This document shows positions 11,050 to 23,540 of a stretch of DNA of 64,000 bases, piece by piece (position 1 is the stretch's first letter; every line of letters starts with the position of its first letter). Below the pieces are notes generated by a model. That model worked only from the letters and a program-made list of their open reading frames with translations. It did no database searches and was not told where the DNA came from. The position numbers were made by a program, and so were the translations under genes. The DNA lies in the NCBI RefSeq assembly GCF_000283155.1, contig NW_004454239.1, forward strand, positions 4,013,331 to 4,077,330. Direction: 5' to 3'. Origin of the DNA: Ceratotherium simum simum. Lineage: Eukaryota; Chordata; Mammalia; Perissodactyla; Rhinocerotidae.

Positions 11050-12650
11050 TTAATTACTCCTCAAATTCACTTACAGTCCCACTGAATATTCTGTTGCCTA
11101 AAGAATAAATTGTAAAGTTGACCTCCAACAACGTGTATATAAAATAAAAATGAGGACAGAGAAGGAAAAGGTGGGTAGAATATATAAATAAACACATATA
11201 ACAAGCAAAGAGAAAATATGCAAAGCTACTATAGTCCTCATGTCTGTTATTGGATATGAGGTCATAGTTGATGTCTATGGTTTGCATCTTCAATGACCCT
11301 TTCCATATTTCCATTGCCTTCAGTGACAGCCTCAGATGCTCTAGGTTCTTTACCTGGTAGAGTAACCCAAACCCTCATTCCTGAAGATTCTGAGTCTTTA
11401 ATCTTTTTATTGCTGTCATTTTTCCATTAACCTTTACTACTGGGCATAGAAGTACTAAGATGAATGCCAGAGAATCTCTTGGGTTTCAGATATAGCCCTC
11501 CTTACGTCCATTGTATAGCAGTAACCTGATTCCTCCTTGGTAATTAGGATCGATCATTCCAGGCAGTAGATTAACTTTTTTTTTCCCCCTTTTAAGTCAG
11601 CGGTATAAGGAGCCCAAAATGTTCAAGAAATAAGTCTCATCTTCCAATTCAGTAGGACCATTGCCATTGGTGTGTCCCCAGGTGGAAATAGTGCCCCCTT
11701 GGGTACTAATCTCTCCATACTAGCAAAGCTCAAATTTTGTGAGTCTGCTATTAGGTGTTAGTTATAGTGACAGAAACCTCTCCCACTTCACCCCTTCATT
11801 CCTGGAGCATGCATTTTGGGTGTGGGGGAGGCCATAATGGTCTCTGATTCAAATATATTCTGAATCCTGTAAAACAGAACTCCAGCCTTTCAGGATGATA
11901 TCTCCAGCTGGCACTGTAACTGAATTTTCAGTAAGGCATTCCACCTTTCAGTTGGGCCAGCTGATTCCAGGTGATGGAACATGTGTAAGACAAGTTAATT
12001 CTATGGGCATGATGCATTGCTGCACTTCCTTTGCTGTGAAATGAGTTTCTTGTTTAGACAAAATGCTGTGTGAGATGCGGTGATGGTGGATAAAGCATTC
12101 TTTGAGTCTGTGGTTGGTGATGCTGGCAGAAACATTATAGGCAGGGAAAGAAAATCTAAGATAATATGTGTCTATACTTGTGAGGAGGAATCTCTGTCCC
12201 ATCCATGATGGAAAAGGTCCAGTGTACTCAGCCTTCTACCAGGTGGCTGGCTGGTCCTCACGGGGAATGGTGCCATATCAAGGACTCAAGGGTGGTCTGC
12301 TGTTGGCAAAAATTAAGGGGAAGGACTGTGCTAGCTGATTGTATCTCTTTTATGAAGAAACCGAATACTTTCAAACACCCCTCACCCACGAATTAAAATA
12401 TTTATATCTGATGGCCAGATTCATGACACATGGTCTCCCCTAGTCACAAGGTAGGCTGGGAAATAAAATATTGAATTCTTCCAACATTTATAATGGAAAT
12501 CAGCAAAGAAAAGGTGGGCTGAGGCTGTCTGTTGTGTCTGTCAAACATCAGTGTCTAATACAAGCACCAACACCAGAGAATGGGTTTCTTGTAGGACAGA
12601 TACAAACTTGATCCCCAGAATGAAGATTCCAGGCAAAGAGACAATGTTTC
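11050..12650 (-). mobile_element. ERVL internal fragment (integrase to dUTPase end of pol), degenerate
   Basis: Read on the minus strand, the order of recognisable stretches matches the 3' part of an ERVL pol region: integrase near 12400-11900, then the downstream segment to the end of the dUTPase region near 11300. Nearby motifs include CCACCTTTCAGTTGGGCC and CATTCCTGAAGATTCTGAG. The frame is broken by stops and indels and the longest ORF is only 84 codons, so it is an old inactive copy. Both LTRs are not evident. Confidence 0.75.
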
Positions 12651-13395
12651 TGAGCTTAAGACATGGGCAGAAATCACAGAACTAAAGATACCTGCAAGTC
12701 AGATTCCTTGGAGGGAAGTAAGAGGACAGGCCTCAGGAACAAAAATCACTCTTGGGAGGAACCTCTGGCCACACCTGTGAGGAAGGGCCAAGGTGAGACT
12801 TCCTGGAGGGCAGTTGCTGGTGATGCTTTAAATGGAGCATTTTTTCTACCACAACCAAGAAAGGGTGTAGACTCTGGGGCCTGTGGACCAAGCTGAGAGT
12901 GACAGGTGGATGGGAGTTGGGTAGCACAGGAGGGAGAAGTTTCTACTCCACAACTTAAATAGCTCATTTGTCATTGAAACTCTGAAAAATGTTATACATG
13001 ATGTTCATTGAAAGTGTGTGTCTAGACACAGTATAGAGAATTACTATTTCCTTTATGTTTTGTTTGGTTATGATTATGGAACTACAAAAAGTTGTGAGTG
13101 TAATAGTAATTCTGTATATCATTCACTCCTATGTGCTTGTTAATGAAAAATGTGAACAGTTTTTACATTATTTTCTTCTTCTATGTTTGTTCTGATTATA
13201 TTGATGAAAATCTAACTTCATATCTGTTGAAACTAAAAATAAAATGGGGCTTGTGTTTTGTATGCTTTTTTTTAATTTTTCAAGCAATTTATGTTTCTTA
13301 TATTTTCTAAAAGTCTTGGTTCATAGCAGATTGCAAATTTTTAGAAAGGAAAGAAAACATGTTGTCTTTCACCACAGTCAATTTGAGAAGCACTA
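12650..13395. other. Noncoding sequence, nothing recognised
   Basis: The interval has no exon-like ORF and no repeat family I can name. Confidence 0.5.
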
Positions 13396-13398
13396 CTT

Positions 13399-13715
13399 TA
13401 TTTTTATTTATTTATTTTTTTGTGAGGAAGATCAGCCCTGAGCTAACATCCATGCTAATCCTCCTCTTTTTGCTGAGGAAGACCGGCTCTGAGCTAACAT
13501 CTATTGCCAATCCTCCTCCTTTTTCCCCCCCCTTTTCTCCCCCAAGCCCCAGTAGATAGCTGTATGTCATAATTGCACATCCTTCTAGTTGCTGTATGTG
13601 GGACACCGCCTCAGCATGGCCGGAGAAGCGGTGTGTCGGTGCGCAACCGGGATCCGAACCCGGGCCCCCGCTAGCGGAGCGTGTGCACTTAACCGCTAAG
13701 CCACGGGGCTGGCCA
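13399..13715 (-). mobile_element. ERE SINE, long composite form
   Basis: Antisense copy containing both tail modules (GATGTTAGCTCAGAGCCGG and CTACTGGGGCTTGGGGG). The target duplication GAGAAGCACTACTT is present on both sides. Confidence 0.95.
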
Positions 13716-13719
13716 GAGA

Positions 13720-14735
13720 AGCACTACTTCAAAAAACAAATGATGGGATGGGATATTTACTTGGTCTTCTTTGAAGAAATATCTAAATGGTTTTCTGTAT
13801 TCTAATTGATAGGACCAAAGACTCCCAAGAAAATAAGATCACATTTACATCCTTAATGAAAATTTCAAGCCCAGCAATAATCTCCCTCCCGTAGCACTTG
13901 TATGTTCCCAAATAACTAAGGATCAGACCAGTGTCCTAACTAAGAGTGCAAAAGATGAATTCTTTTGTCCAGAGGTGCCCCTCTTCTACCTCTAACACTG
14001 GGGGCATCAGCCATCCCGTGGGACATGCCTTATTGCCTTCTGTGCAAACTCAACCACCTGTTGTGTTCACCGTCACTTCATCGTTTTGATTTAAAGATCA
14101 GACCAGTTCAGGTGCCTCATATTTCAGATAATACTTACGACTTATTCCCTACCCTCAGTATTTGTCTCTTTAAGCAACTCCCAGACGTAGCAGAAATCAC
14201 ACTTGCATGTTAGACACCAGGAGACCTTAGAAAGTTCTTGTCCAACATGCAACCAGAAAGTAAAATTTCACAAAGGTTGAGGCTAATATAGCACATTTGT
14301 ATGTGACTTGGGCCTCCATAATACATGCGGAGGTATCATCAGTGGTAAGAAACAACTGGAACGGGGCTCTGGTCACAGTGTAGCTCTCTGCCAAGCTCAT
14401 TTAACAGAGACTATATTGGGAGTATTACATCAAATGGCTGCTCATCTTGCTATCGGTCGTTAAATTTAGTTAGAGGAGAAATAGCAGTTGGCTATCTGGG
14501 AACACTAAAGCAGTCACTAATTACGTCTCAGCTGCTGAAGCTTTCCCTTGGCTTTTACGCTGGCATGCCGCCAAAGCCTGGTGCAGCTAAAGCTTATCTT
14601 TACTTGTTGGTATACAAAGTTATCAGTGTAAATTGCCACTGTGGCTAATTTTTCATGGCTTGCCAAGCCAAGAAAAACGAAACTACTGAGACTGAATTAA
14701 CAGCATCAAAAATTAAGAACTTTCATAAACATATA
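13720..14735. other. Unique noncoding sequence
   Basis: No gene found. The part at 14515-14660 is complex, non-repetitive and balanced in composition, and could be a conserved noncoding element. This cannot be tested from one sequence. Confidence 0.35.
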
Positions 14736-14739
14736 CTTT

Positions 14740-15245
14740 TTATAGGACCCAGCCAATCCACTCCGAGGTATTTATCCAAGAGAAATGAACACATAGATCT
14801 ATACAAAGACTTGTATATAAATAATGTTCATGGGAGCTTTATTTGTAAGAGTGCCAAACTGGAAACAACCCAACTATTTACCAACAGGTGATTGGATAAA
14901 CAAATTGTGGTACTCTTACCCAGCAATAAAAAGAAACAAACTATTGCTACACACAACAACATGGATGAATCTCGCAATATCTGGGCAAACGAAGCCAGAC
15001 ACCAAAGATATTGTATGATTCCACTTACATGAAGTTCTAAAACAAGCAAAACTAATCTATGGAGATGGAACTCAGCAGAGTGATTACTTCAGAAGTGGTT
15101 ACTGTCTGGGAAGGAGCCAAGGGAACTTTCTTAGGGAATGGAAATATCTATTTCTTGATCTGGGTGTTAGATACACAATTATATACAAATGATGCATACC
15201 TTTTACTATATGTAAATTATACCTCAATTTTTAAAAAGGGAAAGA
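14740..15245 (+). mobile_element. Old LINE-1 (L1M) 3' fragment
   Basis: Contains typical L1 stretches such as ATGTTCATGGGAGCTTTATT, ACATGGATGAATCTCGC and TTATACCTCAATTTTTA. Confidence 0.85.
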
Positions 15246-15249
15246 GTAA

Positions 15250-16570
15250 AAAAACCTTTCGTCATTAAGGAAGAGGGTGGGGATGTTTTAGCAACATGAG
15301 TCAGAGACAGAGCAAAGGTAAGAGGTAATGATGGGCAAACAGCCTGATACATGTGGACTAATCCAGGCTCTACAAATATTTCAGACCTGTGTATAGGCTT
15401 TAAAATATGAGAACTACAATATGAAAATTACCAGTTATAATCAAAGCTCTCTAAAATTCCATTTGGCAGGTTTAATATGCAATACAATATTATGTAGATA
15501 TATAAAAATACTTTTAATGTAGGCTGTATGTGTTTTTTACTGCATTTATTTGATTTTAAGTGTGCTGAAGGCTTCATAAGTCCTTCAAGTTGATTTCAAT
15601 CTTAAAATTGCCCTGATCCTTCCTTCATTTGCTCTCTCCCCTCTCTGTTTTTTCTCCCTAATTCCCACACTTCTGAGTTGGAAATAATCTTCTACCCCAA
15701 GGATCTGGGCCTCTGCCTTCCACATTTCAACTTGGTTCAGCACACAACAGTCCCTATTCAATTCCTAGTGAAAGGACTTTTCCCCCGCCCCAGTGAAGAT
15801 CAACAGGGCATGGGATTCTCTTTTATTAGAGATCTTTAACTCATTCTCCCTGGTCTACAGACCTCAAAACCATCAAAGTTTCCCACAAACAAAACTAACC
15901 AAAATCTATGTTGTGTTTGGGCAAACTCTGAGGACACTTACACTAAATCCAAAGAGAAAGGCCAATGTAACATGATTAAATAAAGCATGTACCCATCCTT
16001 CTTACTTGAGCAAAACCCTACACACTCTACCTAGTAATGCTTGGGACACAGTTCACATAGAAATGGTGACTTCTAACTAACCCTTTGAAAATCATAGGAC
16101 AGCTTAACTGTACCCTTCCATCAGAATTTCATCTGAAAACTTAGACTGACTTTTACAGACATCATATCTCAATCACAGGCTTGGGAAGTAGGTGGTTATT
16201 ATTTTTTTTTCAGAGATGCTTCTTTTGGAAGTCATTTAGTCAAGTTTTAGGACATTATTTAGACTTGAGAATTATAAGTAATGCAGCTCTACTGAGAAAT
16301 GTAGACAATAGATTGGTATCTCCTAAATTTGTCTTTGGTTTTACTGGGTTTTGTTTGATGTTTTTACCTCAGGTGCACTTATATTAATAACTACCCTTGG
16401 GTTCTACACATGCTCATCTTTAGTCCATTCAGGGCCTACATTAGGTTATTTAGTTGGTTAGTATGGTAGGTTGTGATATTATAACATATTTTTTACCATT
16501 CCCCTCTGGGCCCCTCTGGGCCCCTCCTTAGACGACGATTATGCTTTCTGTCCATTAATATCAGGCTCGG
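15250..16570. other. Noncoding sequence, nothing recognised
   Basis: No gene, RNA gene or named repeat seen. A small 11 bp tandem repeat, CCCCTCTGGGC twice, sits at 16501-16523. Confidence 0.5.
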
Positions 16571-16579
16571 TAATGCACG

Positions 16580-16860
16580 AAAGGGCCATGTGCCAGTTCA
16601 GAGCAGAAGCTTTAAGAGCTATTGTAGGGTTTCACCATCTCTCTTTTCCCTCTGCCATGAAGACGGCCGTGTTCTGTATAAATGCTGCTTCTTCCTGGGT
16701 CCTGGCATAATGACGACATGGAACAGAACAGCTGCCAACTTACAATGGACATGCATATGAGTGAGAAATAATTCTTTGTTGTTGTAAGTCACTAAGATTT
16801 TGGGGTCATTTGTCACAACATCATAATTTATCCTAAACTGATTAATGAAGTTAGTTATTT
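16580..16860 (+). mobile_element. MLT1-like LTR fragment
   Basis: The end GTTGTTGTAAGTCACTAAG and the CTGCCATGAAGACGGC-like part fit MLT1/MaLR LTR sequence. Confidence 0.55.
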
Positions 16861-16864
16861 TAAA

Positions 16865-17455
16865 TAATATTATAAGCACTCATGAACCCACCACCCAGCA
16901 TAATATCTATAACTTTGATAATAACCTATATATAACTATATATAACCCCTCCTCCTACCCCTTCCTCTCCCAATGGAGTAATTATTATCCTGAATCCCGT
17001 GTTCACTAGTCGTTTGCTTTGCTTTTGTGTAGTTTTACTGTATCTATATGTTTTGCTAAAAAGTGTATTTTTAGTTAATTATTTTTTACTTCATAAAAAA
17101 GTTAATTTATTATATGTAATCTTTGGAATTTCAGCTTCTAATTGTATAACTGAGATTTTCTGTATTGTTGTGTCTATTGCATTTCATTCATTTTGACTGC
17201 TATATAATAAGTATTCCATTGTGAGAATAAAGCATTTCTCCTGTTGATGGACATCTGGGTTGTTTCTATGCTTTGGCTATTGAGAACAGTGCAGCAATGA
17301 ACATTCTTGTACATGTCTGCTGGTGTACATGTGTAAGAGCTTATCTTGGGTATATTCCTACGAGTGGAGTTCCTGGGCATATAAGTGTTCAGCCATAGAA
17401 GATAAACTGCCGAACTATTTTCCAAGATGGCTCACTAATTTATGTTCCTATTAGA
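16865..17455 (-). mobile_element. Old LINE-1 fragment, antisense
   Basis: GTTGATGGACATCTGGGTTG and GCAGCAATGAACATTCTTG are typical antisense L1 ORF2 3' sequence. It meets an oppositely oriented L1 at about 17455. Confidence 0.8.
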
Positions 17456-17690
17456 ACTGGGAGAAGATAATGCATACATGTGACAAAGGATATGTATCCA
17501 GAATATATATCCACAAATTAATAAAGACAGACAATCCAATAAATATATGAGCAATAGACTACAATAGGCACTTCACAAAGGAAGATATCTAAATGGTCAA
17601 CAATGTACAAAAAGGTATTCCACAACATTAGTCAACAGAAAAATGCAATAAGATACCACTACACTCCCAAATATCTTTTTATAATTGGTT
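17455..17690 (+). mobile_element. Old LINE-1 fragment
   Basis: CAAAGGAAGATATCTAAATG and ATGCAATAAGATACCACTAC match L1 ORF2 sequence in the plus orientation. Confidence 0.75.
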
Positions 17691-18935
17691 TCCTCAAAAA
17701 AGGATCCAAATAGGGTTCACACATTGCATTTGATTATGTCTCTCAAGTTTCTTTTAATCTAGAATGTTCCTCTCTTTATTTTCATGGCATTAACTTACTG
17801 AAATGGATAGATCAGATGTCTTGCAGAATATACAACATTTAGGATTTGCCTGATTGCTTCTTTTTGGCATTACTTAACTTTTTCTCTACATTTTATGTGT
17901 ATTAGAAATTACATGTTTGATTAGATTCCAATGAGACATTATTGACTCTGTTTTGTGTAACACCAATCAGCACATAATATTTAGTTGTCCTACTTTGAGG
18001 CCAAGATTGACCAGTGGTAAAACTGATCTTTCCATTTTAAAGTTGCATTTTATGTAGGGCGACACTTTGGTATCCTAAAAATATCCATTTCTCAATCAAC
18101 CATTTATTTAGGGTTTTAGCATACATTGATGATTATTGCTTGAATCAATTGTTTCATTTAAGGTTGTAAAATGTTGATTTTCTAATTCTAGCATTCTCAC
18201 ACTTATTTACTAGAATTATTCTGCATAGAACTTTTCTTTATAAACAATTTAGCTATTTGCAAACTCTATTAGGACTATTTGGGTACTATGAAATACTCTT
18301 CATACAGAGAAGGCAAGATAAATTTTTAATTCTTTCTCTTTAATTATCATATTTTCAGTGTAAGGATTGGTGCACTAGCCAGTAGTGAAAATGAGTTTTG
18401 AGTTTTGATCTCTTGCTTCCTATTTTTTCAGCATCATTTGATCTTATGGATATTCACAAATTGTTATACTTCAATCCTCTGTAGTCGTTAGTCTTTTTCT
18501 TGTTAAAATTGTCTTGTCTTTGGCCAGGGAGAGGCCCTTCAAGTTGGCTCCTGTGTCCTTCGGAATGACTCCTGTAGTCTTTGATAACTTTCTTGCCTTC
18601 TGACACACTGAAAGGCCCCAGGCTTTTGTAACTGGTGTCCGGTTTAGCTGCAATGTAAGGAGAGGGCAGTTTAAGATATCAATCTACTGATATTTGGTTG
18701 ATTCTTTATGGTCAACTTCTGTAAATGTTCCATGTTTGCTTGGAAAGAATGTATAATATTCTGAAGTTGTCAGGTGCCTGCTTTAGATACATCCAATAGG
18801 TCAAATATGTTAATTGTGCTGTTCAAATTATCTAACAGCAGCCTACTAACCTTTCATTTGCTCCATTAGTCAAGTAGCGAGATTGTAAAATCTCCCCTCA
18901 CTATAGTCATTTTACCTCTATCTCCTCTCTATTTA
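17690..18935 (-). mobile_element. Old LINE-1 (L1M) segments, antisense
   Basis: Two parts: 17690-18460 is the same family as 6390-8560, and 18690-18935 is antisense L1 ORF2 sequence (GGTTGATTCTTTATGGTCAA, TTTGCTCCATTAGTCAAG). Confidence 0.6.
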
Positions 18936-19131
18936 CTCTCAGAATTTTACTTATCATCCTGAAACTACTCTTGTCAAGGTCACCAATGACTTGAACATTG
19001 CTAAATAACTCAATGGTCAGTTTCTCAGTCTTCTTTTTACTTGACCAAGTAGCAAAATTTGAAGAAGTTCATCCCTCTCTCCCTTTTAAAACACTTTCTT
19101 CACTTTGCTTCCAGTACATTACTCTCTCTGG

Positions 19132-19347
19132 TGTTTTTTTTTTTTTTTAATAATTTTATTTATTTATTTTTCCCCCAAAGCCCCAGTAGATAGCTGTATG
19201 TCATAGTTGCACATCCTTCTAGTTGCTGTATGTGGGACGCGGCCTCAGCATGGCCGGAGAAGTGGTGCGTCGGTGCGCGCCCGGGATCCGAACCCGGGCC
19301 ACCAGTAGTGGAGCACACGCACTTAACCGCCAAGCCACGGGGCCGGC
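19132..19347 (-). mobile_element. ERE SINE
   Basis: Antisense copy with T-rich head and CCACGGGGCCGGC end. CTCTCTCTGG occurs on both sides as the target duplication. Confidence 0.95.
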
Positions 19348-19961
19348 TCTCTCTCTGGGTTTTTGTCCTAATTCCCTGGCTCCACTTTCTTTTCTCCTAT
19401 GCTGCTTCCTCTTCATTTATCTGACCTTCAAATGCTGGAGTTCCCTCCAGATATCAGTCCTCTCAGATCTCTTCTCATCTAGTCTCATGGCTTTAAATAT
19501 AATTAATATTCTAAAAGCTCATGAAAGTATATCTCTTGTCAGACTTCTCCGCTGGATTCCAGATCTATATATCCAATTGTCTGGTAGACTCTATGCTTGG
19601 AAATCTAGGCATCTCCCCAGTAAGCTGTCCATCTAGAATCCCAAACCAGTTTGTCCTGTGGCTTTCCATCTCAGCAGATGGAAACTGCATCTTTCAAGTT
19701 GATCAGGCCAAAACTCTTGGCATCATCTTTGATTCTTTTCTTCCTCTACTGAACCACACCAAATCTATCAGCCAATCTATACAGCTCTACCTTGAAAACA
19801 TCTCAAGAAACTGACTACTTCTCAATACATCAACCAACATCACCCAGAGACAAGCCACTACTACCTCAAGCCTCTTGATTTGCATCTCTGGTTCCACACT
19901 TGCTCCGCTGCCCTCTCTTATTAATAGGTCCTATAAGACAATCCCTTTAAAACGTAAGTCA

Positions 19962-20180
19962 GGGGCCGGCCCGGTGGCTTAGCGGTTAAGCGCACGCGCT
20001 CCACTGCTGGCGGCCCGGGTTCGGATCTCGGGTACGCACCGCTTCTCCGGCCATGCTGAGGCCGCGTCCCACATACAGCAACTAGAAGGATGTGCAGCTA
20101 TGACATACAACTATCTACTGGGGCTTTGGGGGAGAAAATAAAAAAAAAAAAAAAAATCTTTAAAAAAAAAAAAACAAAAA
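19962..20180 (+). mobile_element. ERE SINE, first of two at one target site
   Basis: Begins GGGGCCGGCCCGGTGG. It is flanked by AAAACGTAAGTCA at 19949-19961 and 20181-20193. Confidence 0.96.
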
Positions 20181-20193
20181 AAAACGTAAGTCA

Positions 20194-20422
20194 GGGCCGG
20201 CCCCGTGGCTTAGCGGTTAAGTGCACGTGCTCCGCTGCTGGCGGCCCGGGGTTCGGATCCCGGGCGCGCACCGACGCACCGCTTGTCTGGCCATGCTGAG
20301 GCCGCATCCCACATACAGCAACTAGAAGGATGTGCAACTATGACATACAACTATCTACTGGGGCTTTGCGGGGGAAAAATAAATTAAAAAAAAGAAAAAA
20401 AGAATTCACACCAAAAAAAAAA
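20194..20422 (+). mobile_element. ERE SINE, second of two at one target site
   Basis: Begins GGGCCGGCCCCGTGGC directly after the second AAAACGTAAGTCA. The third copy of the target, AAAACGTTAAGTCA, follows its A tail at 20423. Confidence 0.96.
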
Positions 20423-20738
20423 AAAACGTTAAGTCAGATTGTGTCAATCCTCTGCTTAAAGCCTTCTCAGAGTTTCTGATTCCTTGCAAAACAAAAGCCA
20501 AATCCTTTCCTACACTCATCTTCAAGGCACCACTTAATCTGGCCCTCAATCTCTTTCTAACTTCATCAGTTAGTACTCTCTTCTTTCCTCACTTTTCTCT
20601 GACCATAATGCCCTGCTCCTTACCATTCCTTGAACATGTCAGGCATGCTCTCACTGCAGGGTCTTTGAAGTTTCTGTTCTCTATGGCTAAATGTTCTTTA
20701 TGCAAATTTCTCCGTGACTCATTCCCTCACCTCCTTTA

Positions 20739-20948
20739 TTTTTTTTTAAAGATTTTACTTATTTATTTTTCCCCCCCAAAGCCCCAGTAGATAGTTGTAT
20801 GTCATAGCTGCACATCCTTCTAGTTGCTGTATGTGGGACGAGGCCTCAGCATGGCCGGAGAGGCGGTGCGTTGGTGCGCACCCGGGATCCGAACCCGGGC
20901 CGCCAGCAGCGGAGCGCGAGCACTTAACCACTAAGCCACGGGGCCGGC
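20739..20948 (-). mobile_element. ERE SINE
   Basis: Antisense copy flanked by a perfect 16 bp target duplication TCCCTCACCTCCTTTA (20723-20738, 20949-20964). Confidence 0.97.
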
Positions 20949-21049
20949 TCCCTCACCTCCTTTAATTCTTTGCTCAAATGTCATCTTCTAGTTCCACTTT
21001 CAGTAGTGGCAAACTAGCTTATTTCAGAGTAATCCATACAAAGATAATT

Positions 21050-21760
21050 ATAAACTCTGCACCATGTATATTTTACACACACATCCCACCCCCTGTGTGA
21101 AGGCAGTGGGGAGCAACTAAAAGCAGGCAATATGGAGGGAAGTCGACCCTTGAAAACAGAAAAGTACACTGTGAGGCATTAACATTCATACAGATTATCA
21201 CCTAAGGGTACTTCCCAGCCTCTGCGGCATGGGGTAGCTAAATGCAAGCAGAAAGCCACAGTCTTACTGGCTTGAGAAGTTGGAAGGTGAAGTTTGAGGC
21301 TACTGCAGTGGTTTAAAAATGAAGAGTTAAATTCCAGAAAGGAGGGAGCTGTAAAGAGAAGAGACTCAAGATCTACATGTAAATTCTGCCCAAATCTTTG
21401 ACTGGTGCCTGAACCTCGCAAGTTTGTGGAAACTCCAAAGAGCCTAGGGAAGTCAACAGCTAGGAAACTAAAAGAATGGAGAAGATATTTCAGCTACTGC
21501 TTATCTCAGCGGAGACACATTGCATTTTAAATCCAGCCAAGGTAACTTTTTAGGACAAAAGTCAACACTCTTCAGAGAAGTATAACAAAATTCAGAGTGT
21601 CTACAACATACCATTTACAACATTCAGTATAACGTCAAAATTACTAGATAAGCAAAAGATATAGGAAAGGTGAGCAAGAGTTAGGAGGAAGTCTTCAATA
21701 GAGAATAACTAAAATAATTTGGCTGTTGCAGTTACAAAGTAGGGTATTTTTTAATGTGTG
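21050..21760 (+). mobile_element. Probable old LINE-1 5'/ORF1-side sequence
   Basis: The end part (TCAAAATTACTAGATAAGCA and AAGAGTTAGGAGGAAG) resembles L1M sequence. The first half is not recognised. Confidence 0.4.
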
Positions 21761-22349
21761 TGTGCATGTGTGTGTTAAAATATAAATAACATAAAACTTA
21801 CCACTTTAACCATTTTTATGTGTACAACTCAGTGGCATTAAGTACATTCACAATATTGTGTAATCATCATCACTATTTCTGGAATTTTTTCATCACCCCA
21901 AACAGAACCACTGTACCCATTAAACAATAACTCTCCCTATATCCCTCTCCTACCCTGGTAATCTTTACTTTCTCTCTATGAATTTGCCTATACTAGGTAC
22001 TTTATATAAGTGGAATCATACAACCTTTGTTCTTTTATGTCTGGTTTTATTTCACTTAGCATGATGTTTTCAAGGTTCATCTATATTGTAGTGTGTATCA
22101 GAATTTCTTTCTTTTGTATGGATGAATAATATTCCATTGTATGTATATACCACATTTTGTTTATCCGTTCATTAATGGACATTTGAGTTGTTACCATTTT
22201 TTGGCTATTGTGAATATGCTGGTGTGAACATTCGTGTACAAATAGCAATTTGAGTCCCTGCTTTCTTTTGGATAACATACTTAGGTCCGGAAATGCAGAA
22301 TCACGTGGTAATTCTAAGTTTAACTTTTCTTTTCCTTTCTTTCTTTCTT

Positions 22350-22544
22350 TCTTTTTTTTTTTTTTGCTGAGGATGATTCACCCTGAGCTAACATCCACTG
22401 CCAATCTTCCTCTTTTTGTATGTGAGCCACTGCCACAGCATGGCCACTGACAGATGAGTGGTGTAGGTCCGTGCCCAGGAACCGAACCTTGGCTGCCAAA
22501 GCAGAGCAAGCCGAACTTAACCACTAGGCCACTTGGGCTTGCCC
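22350..22544 (-). mobile_element. Older ERE-related SINE (TGAGCCACTGCCACAG type)
   Basis: Contains GCTAACATCCACTGCCAATC, GTATGTGAGCCACTGCCACA and AACTTAACCACTAGGCCAC. This is a diverged subfamily, also found at 52917-53109. Confidence 0.9.
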
Positions 22545-23313
22545 TATACAATTTCTGTTCTTTTAAATTTGCTAGGTGTGTTTTATGGCCCCAAATGTGG
22601 TCTATTTTGGTGAATGTTTGAAGTAAGTTGAGAAAAATGTGTGCTCTGCTGTTTTGCATGAAGCATTCTGTATAAATATCAGTTAAATTCAGCTGACTAA
22701 TGGTGCTGTTCAGTTCAACTATATCAACTGATTTTTTTGCCTGCTGGATTTATCAATTACTGAAAGTGGGGTGCTAAAGTCTCCAACTATTATAGTGGAT
22801 TAATGTATTTCTCCTTATAGTTCTATCAGTCATTTTTACTGTGATAAAATTCACATACATAGAACTCACCATTTTAATGATTTAAAAGTGTACAATTCAG
22901 TGACGTTTAGTACTTTCAGAGTGTGTGCAATCACCACCACTATCTAGTGCCAGAAATTGTTCATCACCCAAGTGGAAATCCCAGGCTCATTAAGCAGTCA
23001 CTCCGCATTCCCTCATCCCCAGTGTCCCTGGCAACCACAAATTGCTTTCTATCTCTGTGGATTTGCCTATTCTAGATAATTCATATAAATGGAATAATCA
23101 TATAATATGTGGCCTTTTGTATGTAGCTTCTTTAATTTAGCATAATATTTTTGAGGTTCATCCTGTTGTAACATGTATCAGTGCTTCATTCTTTTTTACA
23201 GCTGAATAATATTCTATTGTATGGCTATAGCATATTTTGTTTATCCATTCCTCTGTTGATGGACATTTTCATTGTTTCCATCTTTTGGCTATTATGAATA
23301 TAGTTAAGTTTTT

Positions 23314-23540
23314 TTTTTCTTTTTTTTTTTTTATAATTTTATTTTTATTTATTTTTTTCCCCCCAAAGCCCCAGTAGATAGTTGTATGTCACAGATGCAC
23401 ATCCTTCTATTTGCTGTACGTGGGACGCGACCTCAGCATGGTGGGAGAAGCAGTGCGTTGGTGCACGCCGGGGATCCGAACCTGGGCCGCCAGCAGCGGA
23501 GCACACGCACTTAACCACCAAGCCATGGGGCCGGCCCCTG
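23314..23540 (-). mobile_element. ERE SINE
   Basis: Antisense copy flanked by TAGTTAAGTTTTT on both sides (23301-23313, 23541-23553). Confidence 0.96.

Larger units (their letters stand above)
18940..20995 (+). mobile_element. L2-type LINE, interrupted by four SINEs
   Basis: The typical 3' part AAAGCCTTCTCAGAGTTTCTG, GGCACCACTTAATCTGGCCC and TTTGCTCAAATGTCATCTTC is present. Upstream text (CATGGCTTTAAATATAATTA and following) fits an older L2-like body. Confidence 0.7.
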
